A DNA stretch of 50,430 nt from Aquitalea aquatica (GTDB lineage: Bacteria > Pseudomonadota > Gammaproteobacteria > Burkholderiales > Chromobacteriaceae). Location: contig NZ_JACERN010000032.1 in assembly GCF_013911085.1 (NCBI RefSeq), positions 1 to 50,430 of the forward strand, in the 5' to 3' direction. The position numbers were made by a program, and so were the translations under genes. The notes under the pieces are model-generated. The model did not search any database, was not told the DNA's origin, and saw nothing but the letters and a program-made list of their open reading frames with translations. The stretch's first letter is position 1. Each line of letters begins with the position of its first letter. Shown in pieces: positions 1 to 10,408 of the stretch.

Positions 1-179
1 TGGACAAGCTGGGCTTTGCTGCCGGCTCGATGGGTCCGAAAGTGGAAGCCGCCTGCGAATTTGCCCGCCTGACTGGCAAGCGTGCGGTGATTGGCGCGCT
101 GGAAGACATCGAGCGCATTGTGAAGGGCGAAGCCGGCACCATCATCTCCACCGAGAAGACCGGTATCGAGTGGTACTGA
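1..179 (+). CDS. arcC: Carbamate kinase, C-terminal fragment
   Basis: This is the 3' end of a gene cut by the left edge of the window; 58 complete codons precede the TGA at 177-179. The peptide carries the [10 protein letters not shown] stretch, followed by [20 protein letters not shown], which is the typical C-terminus of carbamate kinase. The family transfers phosphate between carbamoyl phosphate and ADP, making ATP in the arginine deiminase pathway in the cytoplasm. The rest of the arc genes would lie to the left and cannot be seen. A strong terminator follows, so this is probably the last gene of its operon. The family call is firm; the gene symbol rests on the short tail only. Confidence 0.85.
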   Translation, partial: DKLGFAAGSMGPKVEAACEFARLTGKRAVIGALEDIERIVKGEAGTIISTEKTGIEWY

Positions 180-231
180 GCTGCTTCGAGCAAGACCTTG
201 TGTAAAACTGGCGCAAGGTAAGTAGCAATGC

Positions 232-264
232 AACAAGGGCTGCCATGGCAGCCCTTGTTTTATG
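232..264 (+). terminator. Rho-independent terminator after arcC
   Basis: A perfect 28-base inverted repeat at 232-259, GC-rich at its centre (GGGCTGCC and its complement), is followed by a short T-rich tail. It ends arcC transcription before the AT-rich gcv leader. Confidence 0.85.
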
Positions 265-425
265 TTTGTCACGAAATGGTGATCACTAATGAATATATTG
301 TGACAATTATATTTTTCGTAAATTTTCGATATTGAAAATTCAGCGGAAACAACAGGATAAATCGCTTTGCCTGAAGATATTCTCGGCTTGCCTTTGCCTG
401 TTTCTGCAACGATAATCGCCGCATC

Positions 426-620
426 ATGCAGGAGAGAGCGGTCAGCAAGACCGCCGCCGAAGGCGCAAGCGCACCCGCAATCGCTCAGGCAAAAGGACTG
501 CATCATCGGATATCACGTATCTGCTTTACTCTGGAGAGCGCTGCCCATCGAGGTAGCCACCGAAGGGGCTAACGGCGGCTGAAAACGCCCGCCGGAAAAT
601 CTCAGGTGTCAGGACAGAGG
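426..620 (+). promoter_or_regulatory. Tandem glycine riboswitch (two aptamers) upstream of gcvT
   Basis: Two glycine aptamers lie in tandem. Aptamer 1 covers about 426-503: an ATGCAG/CTGCAT P1 stem encloses GGAGAG, CCGCCGAAGGCGCAA and CTCAGGCAAAAGGAC. Aptamer 2 covers about 528-620: a CTCTG/CAGAG P1 stem encloses GGAGAGCG, CCACCGAAGGGGCTAA and CTCAGGTGTCAGGAC. These are the conserved blocks of the glycine riboswitch. Its place before gcvT fits a switch that turns on glycine breakdown when glycine is plentiful. The AT-rich stretch at about 285-345 presumably holds the promoter, but I could not assign -35 and -10 boxes with confidence. Confidence 0.95.
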
Positions 621-653
621 GGTGTTGTACCAGTACAGGAAAACACCCCCTTT
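619..653 (+). terminator. Expression-platform hairpin of the glycine riboswitch
   Basis: GGGGTGTT at 619-626 pairs with AACACCCC at 642-649, followed by only three T residues. The 5' arm begins inside the 3' strand of the aptamer 2 P1 stem (CAGAG, 615-619), so the two structures should compete. The hairpin ends just before the gcvT ribosome site AAGGA at 656-660. It could act as a weak terminator or affect translation; I infer an ON switch. Confidence 0.55.
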
Positions 654-667
654 GCAAGGACGCACAG

Positions 668-1756
668 ATGACGGCCCCGAAACGTACCCCCCTGTTTGAC
701 GCTCATGTCGCCGCTGGCGCCAAGATGGTTGATTTCGCCGGTTGGGAAATGCCCATCCATTACGGCTCCCAGCTGAAGGAACATGAGATCGTGCGCAGCG
801 ACGCCGGCATGTTCGATGTGTCCCACATGACCGTGATCGACATCAGCGGCAGCGACGCCAAAGCCTGGCTGCAACAGCTGATCGCCAACGATGTGGCCAA
901 GCTGCCCTTCGAAGGCAAGGCCCTGTACTCCGGCATGCTGACCGAAGACGGCACCGTGGTGGACGACCTGATTGTCTACCTCACTTCCTATGGCTACCGC
1001 ATGGTGGTGAATGCCGGTACCACCGACAAAGACCTGGCCTGGATGGATAGCCACAAGGCCGGTTTTGATGTCTCCCTCAATGTGCGTCGCGACCTGGCCA
1101 TGCTGGCCGTGCAAGGCCCCACGGCCATTGCCAAGGTCTGTGCGGTAAAGCCGCAACTGGCCGACGCCATTCAATCACTCAAGGTATTCCAGGGCTTGCC
1201 TGCAGGCGACTGGTTCTTTGCCCGTACCGGCTATACCGGGGAAGACGGCCTGGAAATCATGATTCCGGCTGGCGAAGCCATCACCTTCTTCAATGAACTC
1301 GTTGCTGCCGGCGTGGCCCCCATTGGCCTGGGCGCGCGCGACACCCTGCGTCTGGAAGCCGGCATGAATCTGTACGGCCACGACATGGACGAAACCGTGT
1401 CCCCGCTACAGGCCGGCATGGGCTGGACCATTGCCTGGGAACCGGCCAGCCGTGACTTCATCGGCCGCAAGGCGCTGGAAGCCCAAAAGGCCGCCGGTGT
1501 GCCGATGAAGCAGGTGGGCCTGGTGCTGGAAGGCCGTGGCGTGCTGCGTGAGGGCCAGAAAGTGGTAGTGGAAGGCGTGGGTGAGGGCATCATCACCAGC
1601 GGCACCTTCTCGCCCACCCTCAAGCATTCTATTGCCATCGCCCGTGTCCCGGCCGCAACCGGCGACAACGCGCAGGTGGATTTGCGTGGTACGCTCACCG
1701 CTGTCCGCGTGGTGAAGATGCCGTTCGTGCGCAACGGCAAGAAAGTTTTCAACTGA
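668..1756 (+). CDS. gcvT: Glycine cleavage system T protein (aminomethyltransferase)
   Basis: GcvT takes the aminomethyl group from lipoylated H protein and gives it to tetrahydrofolate, releasing ammonia and 5,10-methylene-THF. The 362-residue length is normal for the family. Typical family sequence is present, for example the N-terminal [20 protein letters not shown], the central [14 protein letters not shown] and the motif [12 protein letters not shown]. The ATG at 668 has an AAGGA ribosome site 7 bases upstream and directly follows the glycine riboswitch hairpin. It is the first gene of a gcvT-gcvH unit; gcvH starts 65 bases downstream. Confidence 0.97.
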   Translation: MTAPKRTPLFDAHVAAGAKMVDFAGWEMPIHYGSQLKEHEIVRSDAGMFDVSHMTVIDISGSDAKAWLQQLIANDVAKLPFEGKALYSGMLTEDGTVVDDLIVYLTSYGYRMVVNAGTTDKDLAWMDSHKAGFDVSLNVRRDLAMLAVQGPTAIAKVCAVKPQLADAIQSLKVFQGLPAGDWFFARTGYTGEDGLEIMIPAGEAITFFNELVAAGVAPIGLGARDTLRLEAGMNLYGHDMDETVSPLQAGMGWTIAWEPASRDFIGRKALEAQKAAGVPMKQVGLVLEGRGVLREGQKVVVEGVGEGIITSGTFSPTLKHSIAIARVPAATGDNAQVDLRGTLTAVRVVKMPFVRNGKKVFN

Positions 1757-1821
1757 ACACTGGCTCGGGTGGCCAGCGGCTGCCCGCACCGACATCGCAT
1801 ACTTAGTGGAGATAGAGTCAA

Positions 1822-2205
1822 ATGAGCATTCCTGCCGACCTGAAATACGTTGCCAGCCACGAATGGCTGCGTCTGGAAGCTGACGGTTCCGTAACCGTGG
1901 GCATTACCGAACACGCACAAGAGCTGCTGGGCGACATCGTGTTTGTCGAGCTGCCGAAAGTGGGCGCGCAGCTGGCTGCCGAAGAGCAAGCTGGCGTAGT
2001 GGAATCGGTAAAGGCCGCGTCCGACGTGTACGCTCCGATTGCTGGCGAAATCCTGGAAGTGAATGCCGAACTGGAAGCCGCTCCCGAGCTGGCCAACAGC
2101 GAGCCTTATGCCGCTGGCTGGTTCTTCAAGATCAAGCCGGCCAATGCCGCTGATCTGGACAGCCTGCTGGATGCAGCTGGCTACGCCAAGGAAATCGGCG
2201 CCTGA
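1822..2205 (+). CDS. gcvH: Glycine cleavage system H protein (lipoyl carrier)
   Basis: This 127-residue protein is the lipoyl carrier that shuttles the aminomethyl intermediate between the P, T and L proteins. The lipoylation site is seen in [15 protein letters not shown], where the lysine of ESVKA is the lipoylated residue. The N-terminus ([11 protein letters not shown]) and the [18 protein letters not shown] stretch are diagnostic. GGAGAT lies a few bases upstream of the ATG. A terminator follows, so under glycine induction gcvT and gcvH probably form one transcript, and gcvP needs read-through or its own promoter. Confidence 0.97.
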   Translation: MSIPADLKYVASHEWLRLEADGSVTVGITEHAQELLGDIVFVELPKVGAQLAAEEQAGVVESVKAASDVYAPIAGEILEVNAELEAAPELANSEPYAAGWFFKIKPANAADLDSLLDAAGYAKEIGA

Positions 2206-2214
2206 TTGCACGGT

Positions 2215-2252
2215 AAAAAAGCCTCGTGATGCATCCCATCGCGGGGCTTTTT
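2215..2252 (+). terminator. Rho-independent terminator after gcvH
   Basis: An A6 run, an 11-bp stem (GCCTCGTGATG at 2221-2231 with CATCGCGGGGC at 2237-2247, including G-U pairs), a 5-base loop and a T5 run. It separates gcvTH from gcvP. Confidence 0.85.
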
Positions 2253-2321
2253 CACTTTCAGAACCCGCTCAATATCTGCTGGGCTAGTAGACATGGGGCG
2301 ATACGACGTTAAAAAGATTTA

Positions 2322-2352
2322 CGGAATGCGCATTTACGCTGTGTAAATTCCG
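2322..2352 (+). promoter_or_regulatory. Hairpin in the gcvP 5' leader region
   Basis: CGGAA (2322-2326) pairs with TTCCG (2348-2352), and TTTAC pairs with GTAAA inside it. The two helices stack on the 3' side with a 6-base bulge on the 5' side. It lies about 100 bases before gcvP, between the gcvH terminator and the gcvP start. Role unknown; it does not resemble a glycine aptamer. Confidence 0.3.
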
Positions 2353-2451
2353 CTTCCCCATTTTTTATCGATCGTTTTCGCCTTGTCTCGCTCTAGCTCG
2401 CTAGATCTTGAATGGATTCTCTGGTTCTGCTCTTCATTACCGGACACCCCC

Positions 2452-5304
<2,853 letters not shown>

Positions 5305-5338
5305 ATCAGCCGTCCAGGCGGCTGCCCGCCGCTTCAGC

Positions 5339-5366
5339 AAAAACCCCGCGCGAGCGGGGTTTTTTT
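5339..5366 (+). terminator. Rho-independent terminator after gcvP
   Basis: A5, a CCCCGC/GCGGGG stem (5344-5349 and 5354-5359) with a GCGA loop, and seven T residues. A textbook terminator closing the gcv region. Confidence 0.92.
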
Positions 5367-5607
5367 GTGGGCCTGCCGTCAGAGGTGCAAGTCTTTCCAT
5401 GTTTAACGGGCTGTTTTGTCCTGGAGCAAATGCTCTATGCGGCAAGCCCGCTATTCTGCTTTAGTTGTTTGTCATGGAAAAGCTTCGATGGGAAGCAAAT
5501 AGATGTTAAAGAAGCGAGATTTATTTTAAGGGCATATCTTAAAAAAAAGCAGTCGCGTGGCGGATGGTTGCTAGAATAGCCGTCCTTCCATTGCCGGGGA
5601 GGGTGAA

Positions 5608-5646
5608 ATGAACGCGACGGCAATATTCATGTTGGGACTAGGTTGA
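5608..5646 (+). CDS. Putative 12-codon leader peptide, coupled to the GGDEF-EAL gene
   Basis: An ATG at 5608 preceded by the strong ribosome site GGGGAGGG opens a 12-codon frame (MNATAIFMLGLG) that stops at TGA 5644-5646. The stop overlaps the TTG at 5643 (TTGA), which is the likely start of the GGDEF-EAL gene. That start has no comparable ribosome site of its own, so ribosomes ending the short frame could restart there. The alternative is that the strong ribosome site belongs to the main gene and a frameshift or sequencing error separates them. The peptide has no homologue I can name. Confidence 0.4.
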   Translation: MNATAIFMLGLG

Positions 5647-7664
5647 AAGTCGCTATGCTGCACGAGCTAATACCGCTTACCGAAGAGACGATGGCACGCT
5701 TTGCCTTGCTGGCAAGGCTGCGGCATCCGGTGTGGGTATTCGATATTGACCGGCAGCGGGTGCACTGGGCCAATGCGGCGGCTCTCAAGGTATGGGATGC
5801 CGGCAGCCTGGAAGAGCTGTGCGAGCGCGATATGGGCCGCGACATGTCCGAGTCGGTAGCGCGTCGACTGCGCCAGTATCAGAGTGATTTCGAACGTTTC
5901 GAGATGGAGTTTTCCGAATCGTGGACACTCTACCCCAATGGCAAGCCGCGCAGCTTGCAAGTGGTGTTCACCGGCCTGCGCCATCAGGGCAGCATGATGA
6001 TGCTGTGCGAGGCACTGGGCGAATTGCAGGCAGATCCGAACACTCTGCGCAGTGCCGAGGCATTGCTGCACTTGCCGGTGCTGATCACCCTTTATCAGGC
6101 GGATGGCCCGGCCTTGTACCGCAACCCGGCTGCGCGCGAGAAGGTGATAGATCCTGCCGAGTGCTGGCAGGAGCATCTGATCCATATTGCGGACCGTGAG
6201 CTGCTACAGCTGCAATTACAGCAGCAGGGCAAGGGGCGGCTGGTGGCACAGGTGATGACTCGTCATGGCGAGCGCTGGCACGAAGTGTCGGCACGCCATT
6301 GTCGCGATGCGGTGACCGGTGAAAATGCCGTGTTGATCAGTGAGGTGGATGTCAGCGAACTGAAAGACGCCGAAGCCCGTGCCCGTTATCTCGCCATGCA
6401 CGACAGCCTGACCGGGCTGCCCAACCGCAACTTTGTCTTGCAGTGCTATCCGGCCTTGTTGCAGCAGGCCAAGGGCCAGGGTGAGCAAGCGGCCTTGTTG
6501 TGTATCGATCTGGACCGTTTCAAGAATATCAATGACAGCCTGGGCCACACTTTTGGCGACTTGCTGCTGGTGCAGATGGGCGAACGGCTGAAGTCGCTGC
6601 TGGCACCCGCGCAGCAACTGGCACGGCAGGGCGGGGATGAATTCCTGGTGCTGTTGTGCGCGCCTCAAGTGCAGGAACAGGCCGCTACGCTGGCCGCCGC
6701 CATTGTCGAGGCATTGGCACGGCCACTATGGTTGCGCGGACAGGAAGTCAGGTTGACGGCCTCGGTGGGCATCAGTCTGTGCCAGGACGGAGCCGAAGAT
6801 ATCCAGAGCCATATGCGTCATGCTGATCTGGCAATGTATAGCGCCAAGGATGCCGGCCGCAATGGTATCCAGTTCTACAACAAGGCGATGGACGCCCGGG
6901 CGCGGACCCGTCTCGCCCTGGAGTATGAAATCCGCCGTGGCCTGGAAAATGGCGAGTTCGAAGCCTTCTACCAGCCACGCGTGGATTGTTTAACTGGCGA
7001 GATCGTCGGTGCCGAGGCACTGGCGCGCTGGCGGCACCCCGAGCGTGGCCTGCTGTTTCCCGACAGTTTCATTCCGGTGTGCGAGGAAAGCGGCGTGATC
7101 CGCGAGCTGGACCGCCAGATACTGGCGCAGGTGGCTTCCCAATTGGCCAACTGGGAAGCACAGGGCAGGTTGCTGCAGGTATCGGTCAATCTGTCGGCCA
7201 GCCAGTTTGGCGATCCGGCCTTGCCGGATGTCTTGCAGCAGATTTTGCAAGCCAGCAACTGTCGTGCCGCGGCTATCGAACTGGAAATTACTGAATCGCT
7301 GCTGCTGGCGCATGATCAGAACACGCTGGATACGCTGGCCAGCTTGCGCACCATGGGTTTTGCCATCGCCATCGATGATTTTGGCACCGGCTATTCCAAC
7401 CTCGCCTATTTGCAGAACTATCCCCTCAATACCCTGAAAATCGACCGCTCATTTATTTCCGGTCTGCCACAAAGCTCGGCGATTCCGCAGCTCATCACCA
7501 GTCTGTGTCGGATTCTCTCGCTGAATATGGTGGCCGAAGGAGTGGAAACCCACGCTCAGCTCGACTGGCTGCGCCAGCAGGGCTGCCAGCAGTATCAAGG
7601 CTATCTGTGCAGTCGGCCGGTTTCGCTGGCGCATTTCAACGAGCTGCTGCACTACAGCCCCTGA
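5643..7664 (+). CDS. PAS-GGDEF-EAL cyclic-di-GMP signalling protein
   Basis: This 673-residue protein likely makes and/or degrades cyclic-di-GMP. Residues about 1-250 look like two PAS-type sensor domains (the first around PVWVFDIDRQRVHWANAA, the second around LPVLITLYQADGPALYRNPAA). The GGDEF domain begins near LTGLPNRN and has an intact RQGGDEF at about 328-334. The usual RxxD inhibitory site just before it is absent (APAQ there). The EAL domain has GAEALARW at about 456-463, ELEITES, DDFGTGYSNLAYL and EGVETHAQ, so phosphodiesterase residues look intact. No signal peptide or membrane segment is seen, so it is probably cytoplasmic. The start is uncertain: TTG at 5643, overlapping a short leader ORF, or ATG at 5655. 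Confidence 0.9.
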   Translation: MKVAMLHELIPLTEETMARFALLARLRHPVWVFDIDRQRVHWANAAALKVWDAGSLEELCERDMGRDMSESVARRLRQYQSDFERFEMEFSESWTLYPNGKPRSLQVVFTGLRHQGSMMMLCEALGELQADPNTLRSAEALLHLPVLITLYQADGPALYRNPAAREKVIDPAECWQEHLIHIADRELLQLQLQQQGKGRLVAQVMTRHGERWHEVSARHCRDAVTGENAVLISEVDVSELKDAEARARYLAMHDSLTGLPNRNFVLQCYPALLQQAKGQGEQAALLCIDLDRFKNINDSLGHTFGDLLLVQMGERLKSLLAPAQQLARQGGDEFLVLLCAPQVQEQAATLAAAIVEALARPLWLRGQEVRLTASVGISLCQDGAEDIQSHMRHADLAMYSAKDAGRNGIQFYNKAMDARARTRLALEYEIRRGLENGEFEAFYQPRVDCLTGEIVGAEALARWRHPERGLLFPDSFIPVCEESGVIRELDRQILAQVASQLANWEAQGRLLQVSVNLSASQFGDPALPDVLQQILQASNCRAAAIELEITESLLLAHDQNTLDTLASLRTMGFAIAIDDFGTGYSNLAYLQNYPLNTLKIDRSFISGLPQSSAIPQLITSLCRILSLNMVAEGVETHAQLDWLRQQGCQQYQGYLCSRPVSLAHFNELLHYSP

Positions 7665-7791
7665 GCCACCGCGCCACAAGATGAATAAGCTTAGCGGGAA
7701 TGCATCATTTGATTTTGCCGCATCTTCCCTTAAGCTGATGCCCAAGCGGGGCCCCGCACGCATGGCGGCCTTCCCCCGCATGGAGACCAAC

Positions 7792-9375
7792 ATGACTCTG
7801 CGAACCCTCGCGCTGGCCCTGACGCTGGCCAGCCCGCTGGCGCTGGCCGCCAAACCGCTTACCGTCTGTACCGATGCCAATCCGGAAGGCTTTGACGTGG
7901 TGCAGTACAACTCCCTGGTCACCACCAATGCCTCGGCTGATGTGCTGATGAACCGGCTGGTGGAATACGATGCGGTCAGCCGCAAACTGCAGCCCGGCCT
8001 GGCCCTGGCCTGGCAGGTAAGCCCGGACGGCCTCAGCTACACCTTCAAGCTGCGCCCAGGCGTGGCATTCCATAGCACCGATTATTTCAAACCTACGCGC
8101 AAGCTCAATGCCGACGACGTGGTGTTCACCTTCCAGCGCATGCTCAACCCCGAGCACCCCTGGTACAAGACCGCCGCCAATGGCTACCCGCATGCCCAGT
8201 CCATGCAGCTGCCCAAGCTGATCAAGTCGGTCAGCAAGCTGGACGACAACACGGTGCGCTTCGAGCTGAACTACCCCGAGTCCACCTTCCTGTCCACGCT
8301 CAGCATGGGGTTTGCCTCCATCTACTCGGCCGAATATGCCGGCCAGTTGCTGGCGGCAGGCAAGCAGGCCGAGCTGAACAGCAAGCCTGTTGGCACCGGG
8401 CCTTTCGTGCTGCGCAGCTTCCAGAAGGACAGCGTGGTGCGCTATCAGCCTAATCCGGCATACTGGGGCACCAAGCCCAAGGTATCGGCACTGGTATATG
8501 CCATTACCCCGGATGCCACCGTACGGGTGCAAAAGCTGAAAGCCGGCGAGTGCCAGCTGGCCCTGTCCGCGAAGCCGCAGGATGTGCTGGCGGTGAAGGA
8601 CGACAGCAAGATACGTGTGCTGGAAACACCGGCCTTCATGACAGCCTTTGTCGCCATCAACAGCCAGCACAAGCCCTTTGACAATGTGCTGGTGCGTCAG
8701 GCCATCAACCTGGCTTTTGACAAGACCACCTATCTGAAAACCGTGTTCGATGGCACCGCCACTGCGGCCACTCTGCCTTACCCGCCCAATACCTGGAGCT
8801 ATAACAAGGCCATCAAGCCTTATCCGCAAGACCTCACCCGCGCCAAGAAGCTACTGGCACAGGCCGGCTTGGCCAATGGTTTTGATACCACCATCTGGGT
8901 AAGGCCAAGTGGCAGCACGCTCAACCCCAACCCCAAGGCCGGGGCCGAGCTGTTGCAGGCTGATCTGGCCAAGGTGGGTATCCGGGCGCAGATCAAGGTG
9001 ATCGAGTGGGGCGAGCTGATCAAGCGTGGCAAGGCTGGCGAGCATGATCTGTTGTTCATGGGCTGGGCCGGGGATAACGGCGACCCGGATAACTTCCTCA
9101 CGCCGCAGTTCTCTTGCGCCGCAGTGCAGTCCGGCACCAATTTCGCCCGTTACTGCAATCCGAAGCTGGACAAGCTGATTAGCGACGGGAAGAAAACCAG
9201 CGACTTTGCCCAGCGCAGCAAGCTCTATCTGCAGGCGCAAAAGCAGATCAGCGATCAGGCGCTGTGGCTGCCACTGGCTCACCCCACCGCCTATGTGCTG
9301 GAGCGCAAGGAAGTGGCCGGCTTTGTTGCCAACCCCTTTGGCCGCGTCAATTTCGGTGCGGTAAGCGTGAAGTAG
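7792..9375 (+). CDS. Periplasmic dipeptide/oligopeptide-binding protein (DppA-like, SBP family 5)
   Basis: A 527-residue extracytoplasmic solute-binding protein of ABC family 5. The ATG at 7792 has GGAGA just upstream and starts a clear signal peptide (MTLRTLALALTLASPLALAA, cleaved before KPLTVC). The mature protein follows E. coli DppA closely by eye: PEGFDVVQYNS, NRLVEYD, FKPTRKLNADDVVFTFQRM, PVGTGPF, YWGTKP, and near the end FMGWAGDNGDPDNF. Its ligand is likely dipeptides, possibly haem-related compounds as for DppA. No permease or ATPase genes are adjacent, so it is an orphan binding protein that must use a transporter encoded elsewhere. An upstream in-frame extension of 37 residues is unlikely. 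Confidence 0.9.
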   Translation: MTLRTLALALTLASPLALAAKPLTVCTDANPEGFDVVQYNSLVTTNASADVLMNRLVEYDAVSRKLQPGLALAWQVSPDGLSYTFKLRPGVAFHSTDYFKPTRKLNADDVVFTFQRMLNPEHPWYKTAANGYPHAQSMQLPKLIKSVSKLDDNTVRFELNYPESTFLSTLSMGFASIYSAEYAGQLLAAGKQAELNSKPVGTGPFVLRSFQKDSVVRYQPNPAYWGTKPKVSALVYAITPDATVRVQKLKAGECQLALSAKPQDVLAVKDDSKIRVLETPAFMTAFVAINSQHKPFDNVLVRQAINLAFDKTTYLKTVFDGTATAATLPYPPNTWSYNKAIKPYPQDLTRAKKLLAQAGLANGFDTTIWVRPSGSTLNPNPKAGAELLQADLAKVGIRAQIKVIEWGELIKRGKAGEHDLLFMGWAGDNGDPDNFLTPQFSCAAVQSGTNFARYCNPKLDKLISDGKKTSDFAQRSKLYLQAQKQISDQALWLPLAHPTAYVLERKEVAGFVANPFGRVNFGAVSVK

Positions 9376-9391
9376 GCGCTGACGCAGACAG

Positions 9392-9418
9392 AAAAAGGCA
9401 GCGTAACGCTGCCTTTTT
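9392..9418 (+). terminator. Rho-independent terminator after the dppA-like gene
   Basis: A5, GGCAGCG/CGCTGCC stem (9397-9403 and 9407-9413) with a 3-base loop, then T5. Confidence 0.92.
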
Positions 9419-9563
9419 CTATTGCTAGCGCAGTTGCCTACCGCGAAGCAGGTGCTGGCAGCGGCTGGCTTGCGGTATCATACGCCGGTGTTTGTCGATC
9501 ACAGACGCAGCGGGTGCCGGGAACAGTCTGTCCCGGGGTTCCGCACATCGGGAAGAACCTGCC

Positions 9564-10238
9564 ATGAGTCGCAAAGAAAGCAAAAGTCCAACCTTTGACC
9601 GCATTGTCGAAGCCAGCCTGCAGCTGTTCAACCAGCAGGGCGAGCGTAGCGTCACCACCAATCACATCGCGCGCTATCTGAATATCAGCACCGGCAATTT
9701 GTATTACCACTTTGCCTGCAAGGAAGACATCATCAACGAGCTGTATCGCCGTTACTCCAAAGGCATGGCTGATTACCTCAATGCCGCCGGCGAGCTGAGC
9801 GTGAATGCTTCGATTGAGGGGCTGGTGTCGCTGCTGGAAAAGGTCTTGCGCCACCTGTGGACCTTCCGTTTCATCCCGCAGAGCATCTCCAGCCTGTTTT
9901 CGGTCAATCAGTCGCTGCGGGAAAGCTACAGCAAGATCGAGGCCGGGCTGATCAGCCGTGGCGTGGAAAAGCTGTTTTTCAAGCTGCGCGATCAGGGCAT
10001 GCTGGAAGGCGACGACGTACAGATCGGTTTTCTGGCGCGCAATTTCCAGCTGTTGCAAACCGGCTGGATTGCCCGGCCCGACATCGCCCGCTGTCCGCAG
10101 GAGGCACAGGTAGTGGCCCGCGAGGGCTGTCTGAGCCTGCTGTATTTCCTGGCCCCCTATGTGTCCAGCCGTTTCCGCCAGCCCTTCGAGCGGGTGCTGG
10201 CCAGCATGGCACCGCTACAGGCGCTGCCTGCTGTTTAG
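9564..10238 (+). CDS. TetR family transcriptional regulator
   Basis: A 224-residue one-component regulator. Residues about 8-55 form the TetR DNA-binding domain: FDRIVEASLQLFNQQGERSVTTNHIA, then ISTGNLYYHFACKEDIINELY with the recognition helix and YYHF signature. The rest would be the ligand-binding and dimerisation domain; I cannot name the ligand. The ATG at 9564 follows GGGAAG. The gene stands alone between two terminators with the same orientation as both neighbours. Its target is not evident; it might regulate itself or the adjacent binding protein or metY. Confidence 0.9.
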   Translation: MSRKESKSPTFDRIVEASLQLFNQQGERSVTTNHIARYLNISTGNLYYHFACKEDIINELYRRYSKGMADYLNAAGELSVNASIEGLVSLLEKVLRHLWTFRFIPQSISSLFSVNQSLRESYSKIEAGLISRGVEKLFFKLRDQGMLEGDDVQIGFLARNFQLLQTGWIARPDIARCPQEAQVVAREGCLSLLYFLAPYVSSRFRQPFERVLASMAPLQALPAV

Positions 10239-10266
10239 TTTGTCCCTGTGGTGCGTGTTGCCGGAT

Positions 10267-10297
10267 ATGGCCAGTCTCAGACTGGCCATTTGTTTTT
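10267..10297 (+). terminator. Rho-independent terminator after the tetR gene
   Basis: A perfect 11-bp inverted repeat at 10267-10289 (ATGGCCAGTCT, one spacer base, complement), followed by TTGTTTTT. Confidence 0.85.
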
Positions 10298-10336
10298 CTG
10301 GGCCAGAATTTTCATAAGCTTTGCAGGAAATCCGGC

Positions 10337-10365
10337 TTGGCTTCCATCCCTGCTGCCGGTATGGT
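10337..10365 (+). promoter_or_regulatory. Possible sigma-70 promoter for metY
   Basis: TTGGCT (10337-10342), 17-base spacer, TATGGT (10360-10365); each box matches 4 of 6 consensus bases. It lies 43 bases before the metY start. Weak support from sequence alone. Confidence 0.3.
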
Positions 10366-10408
10366 TAGGCCGATATGCAACAGGCGCAAAGCCACAGGAG
10401 AGAAAAAG

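Noticed and set aside
367-582. A 71-residue frame in the gcv leader
   Set aside because: It lies within the glycine riboswitch, whose conserved RNA blocks explain the sequence.
5558-5572. A sigma-54-like promoter (TGGC...TTGCT) before the GGDEF-EAL gene
   Set aside because: The spacing between the GG and GC elements is 9 bases instead of the required 10, and -24 bases beyond TGGC do not fit.
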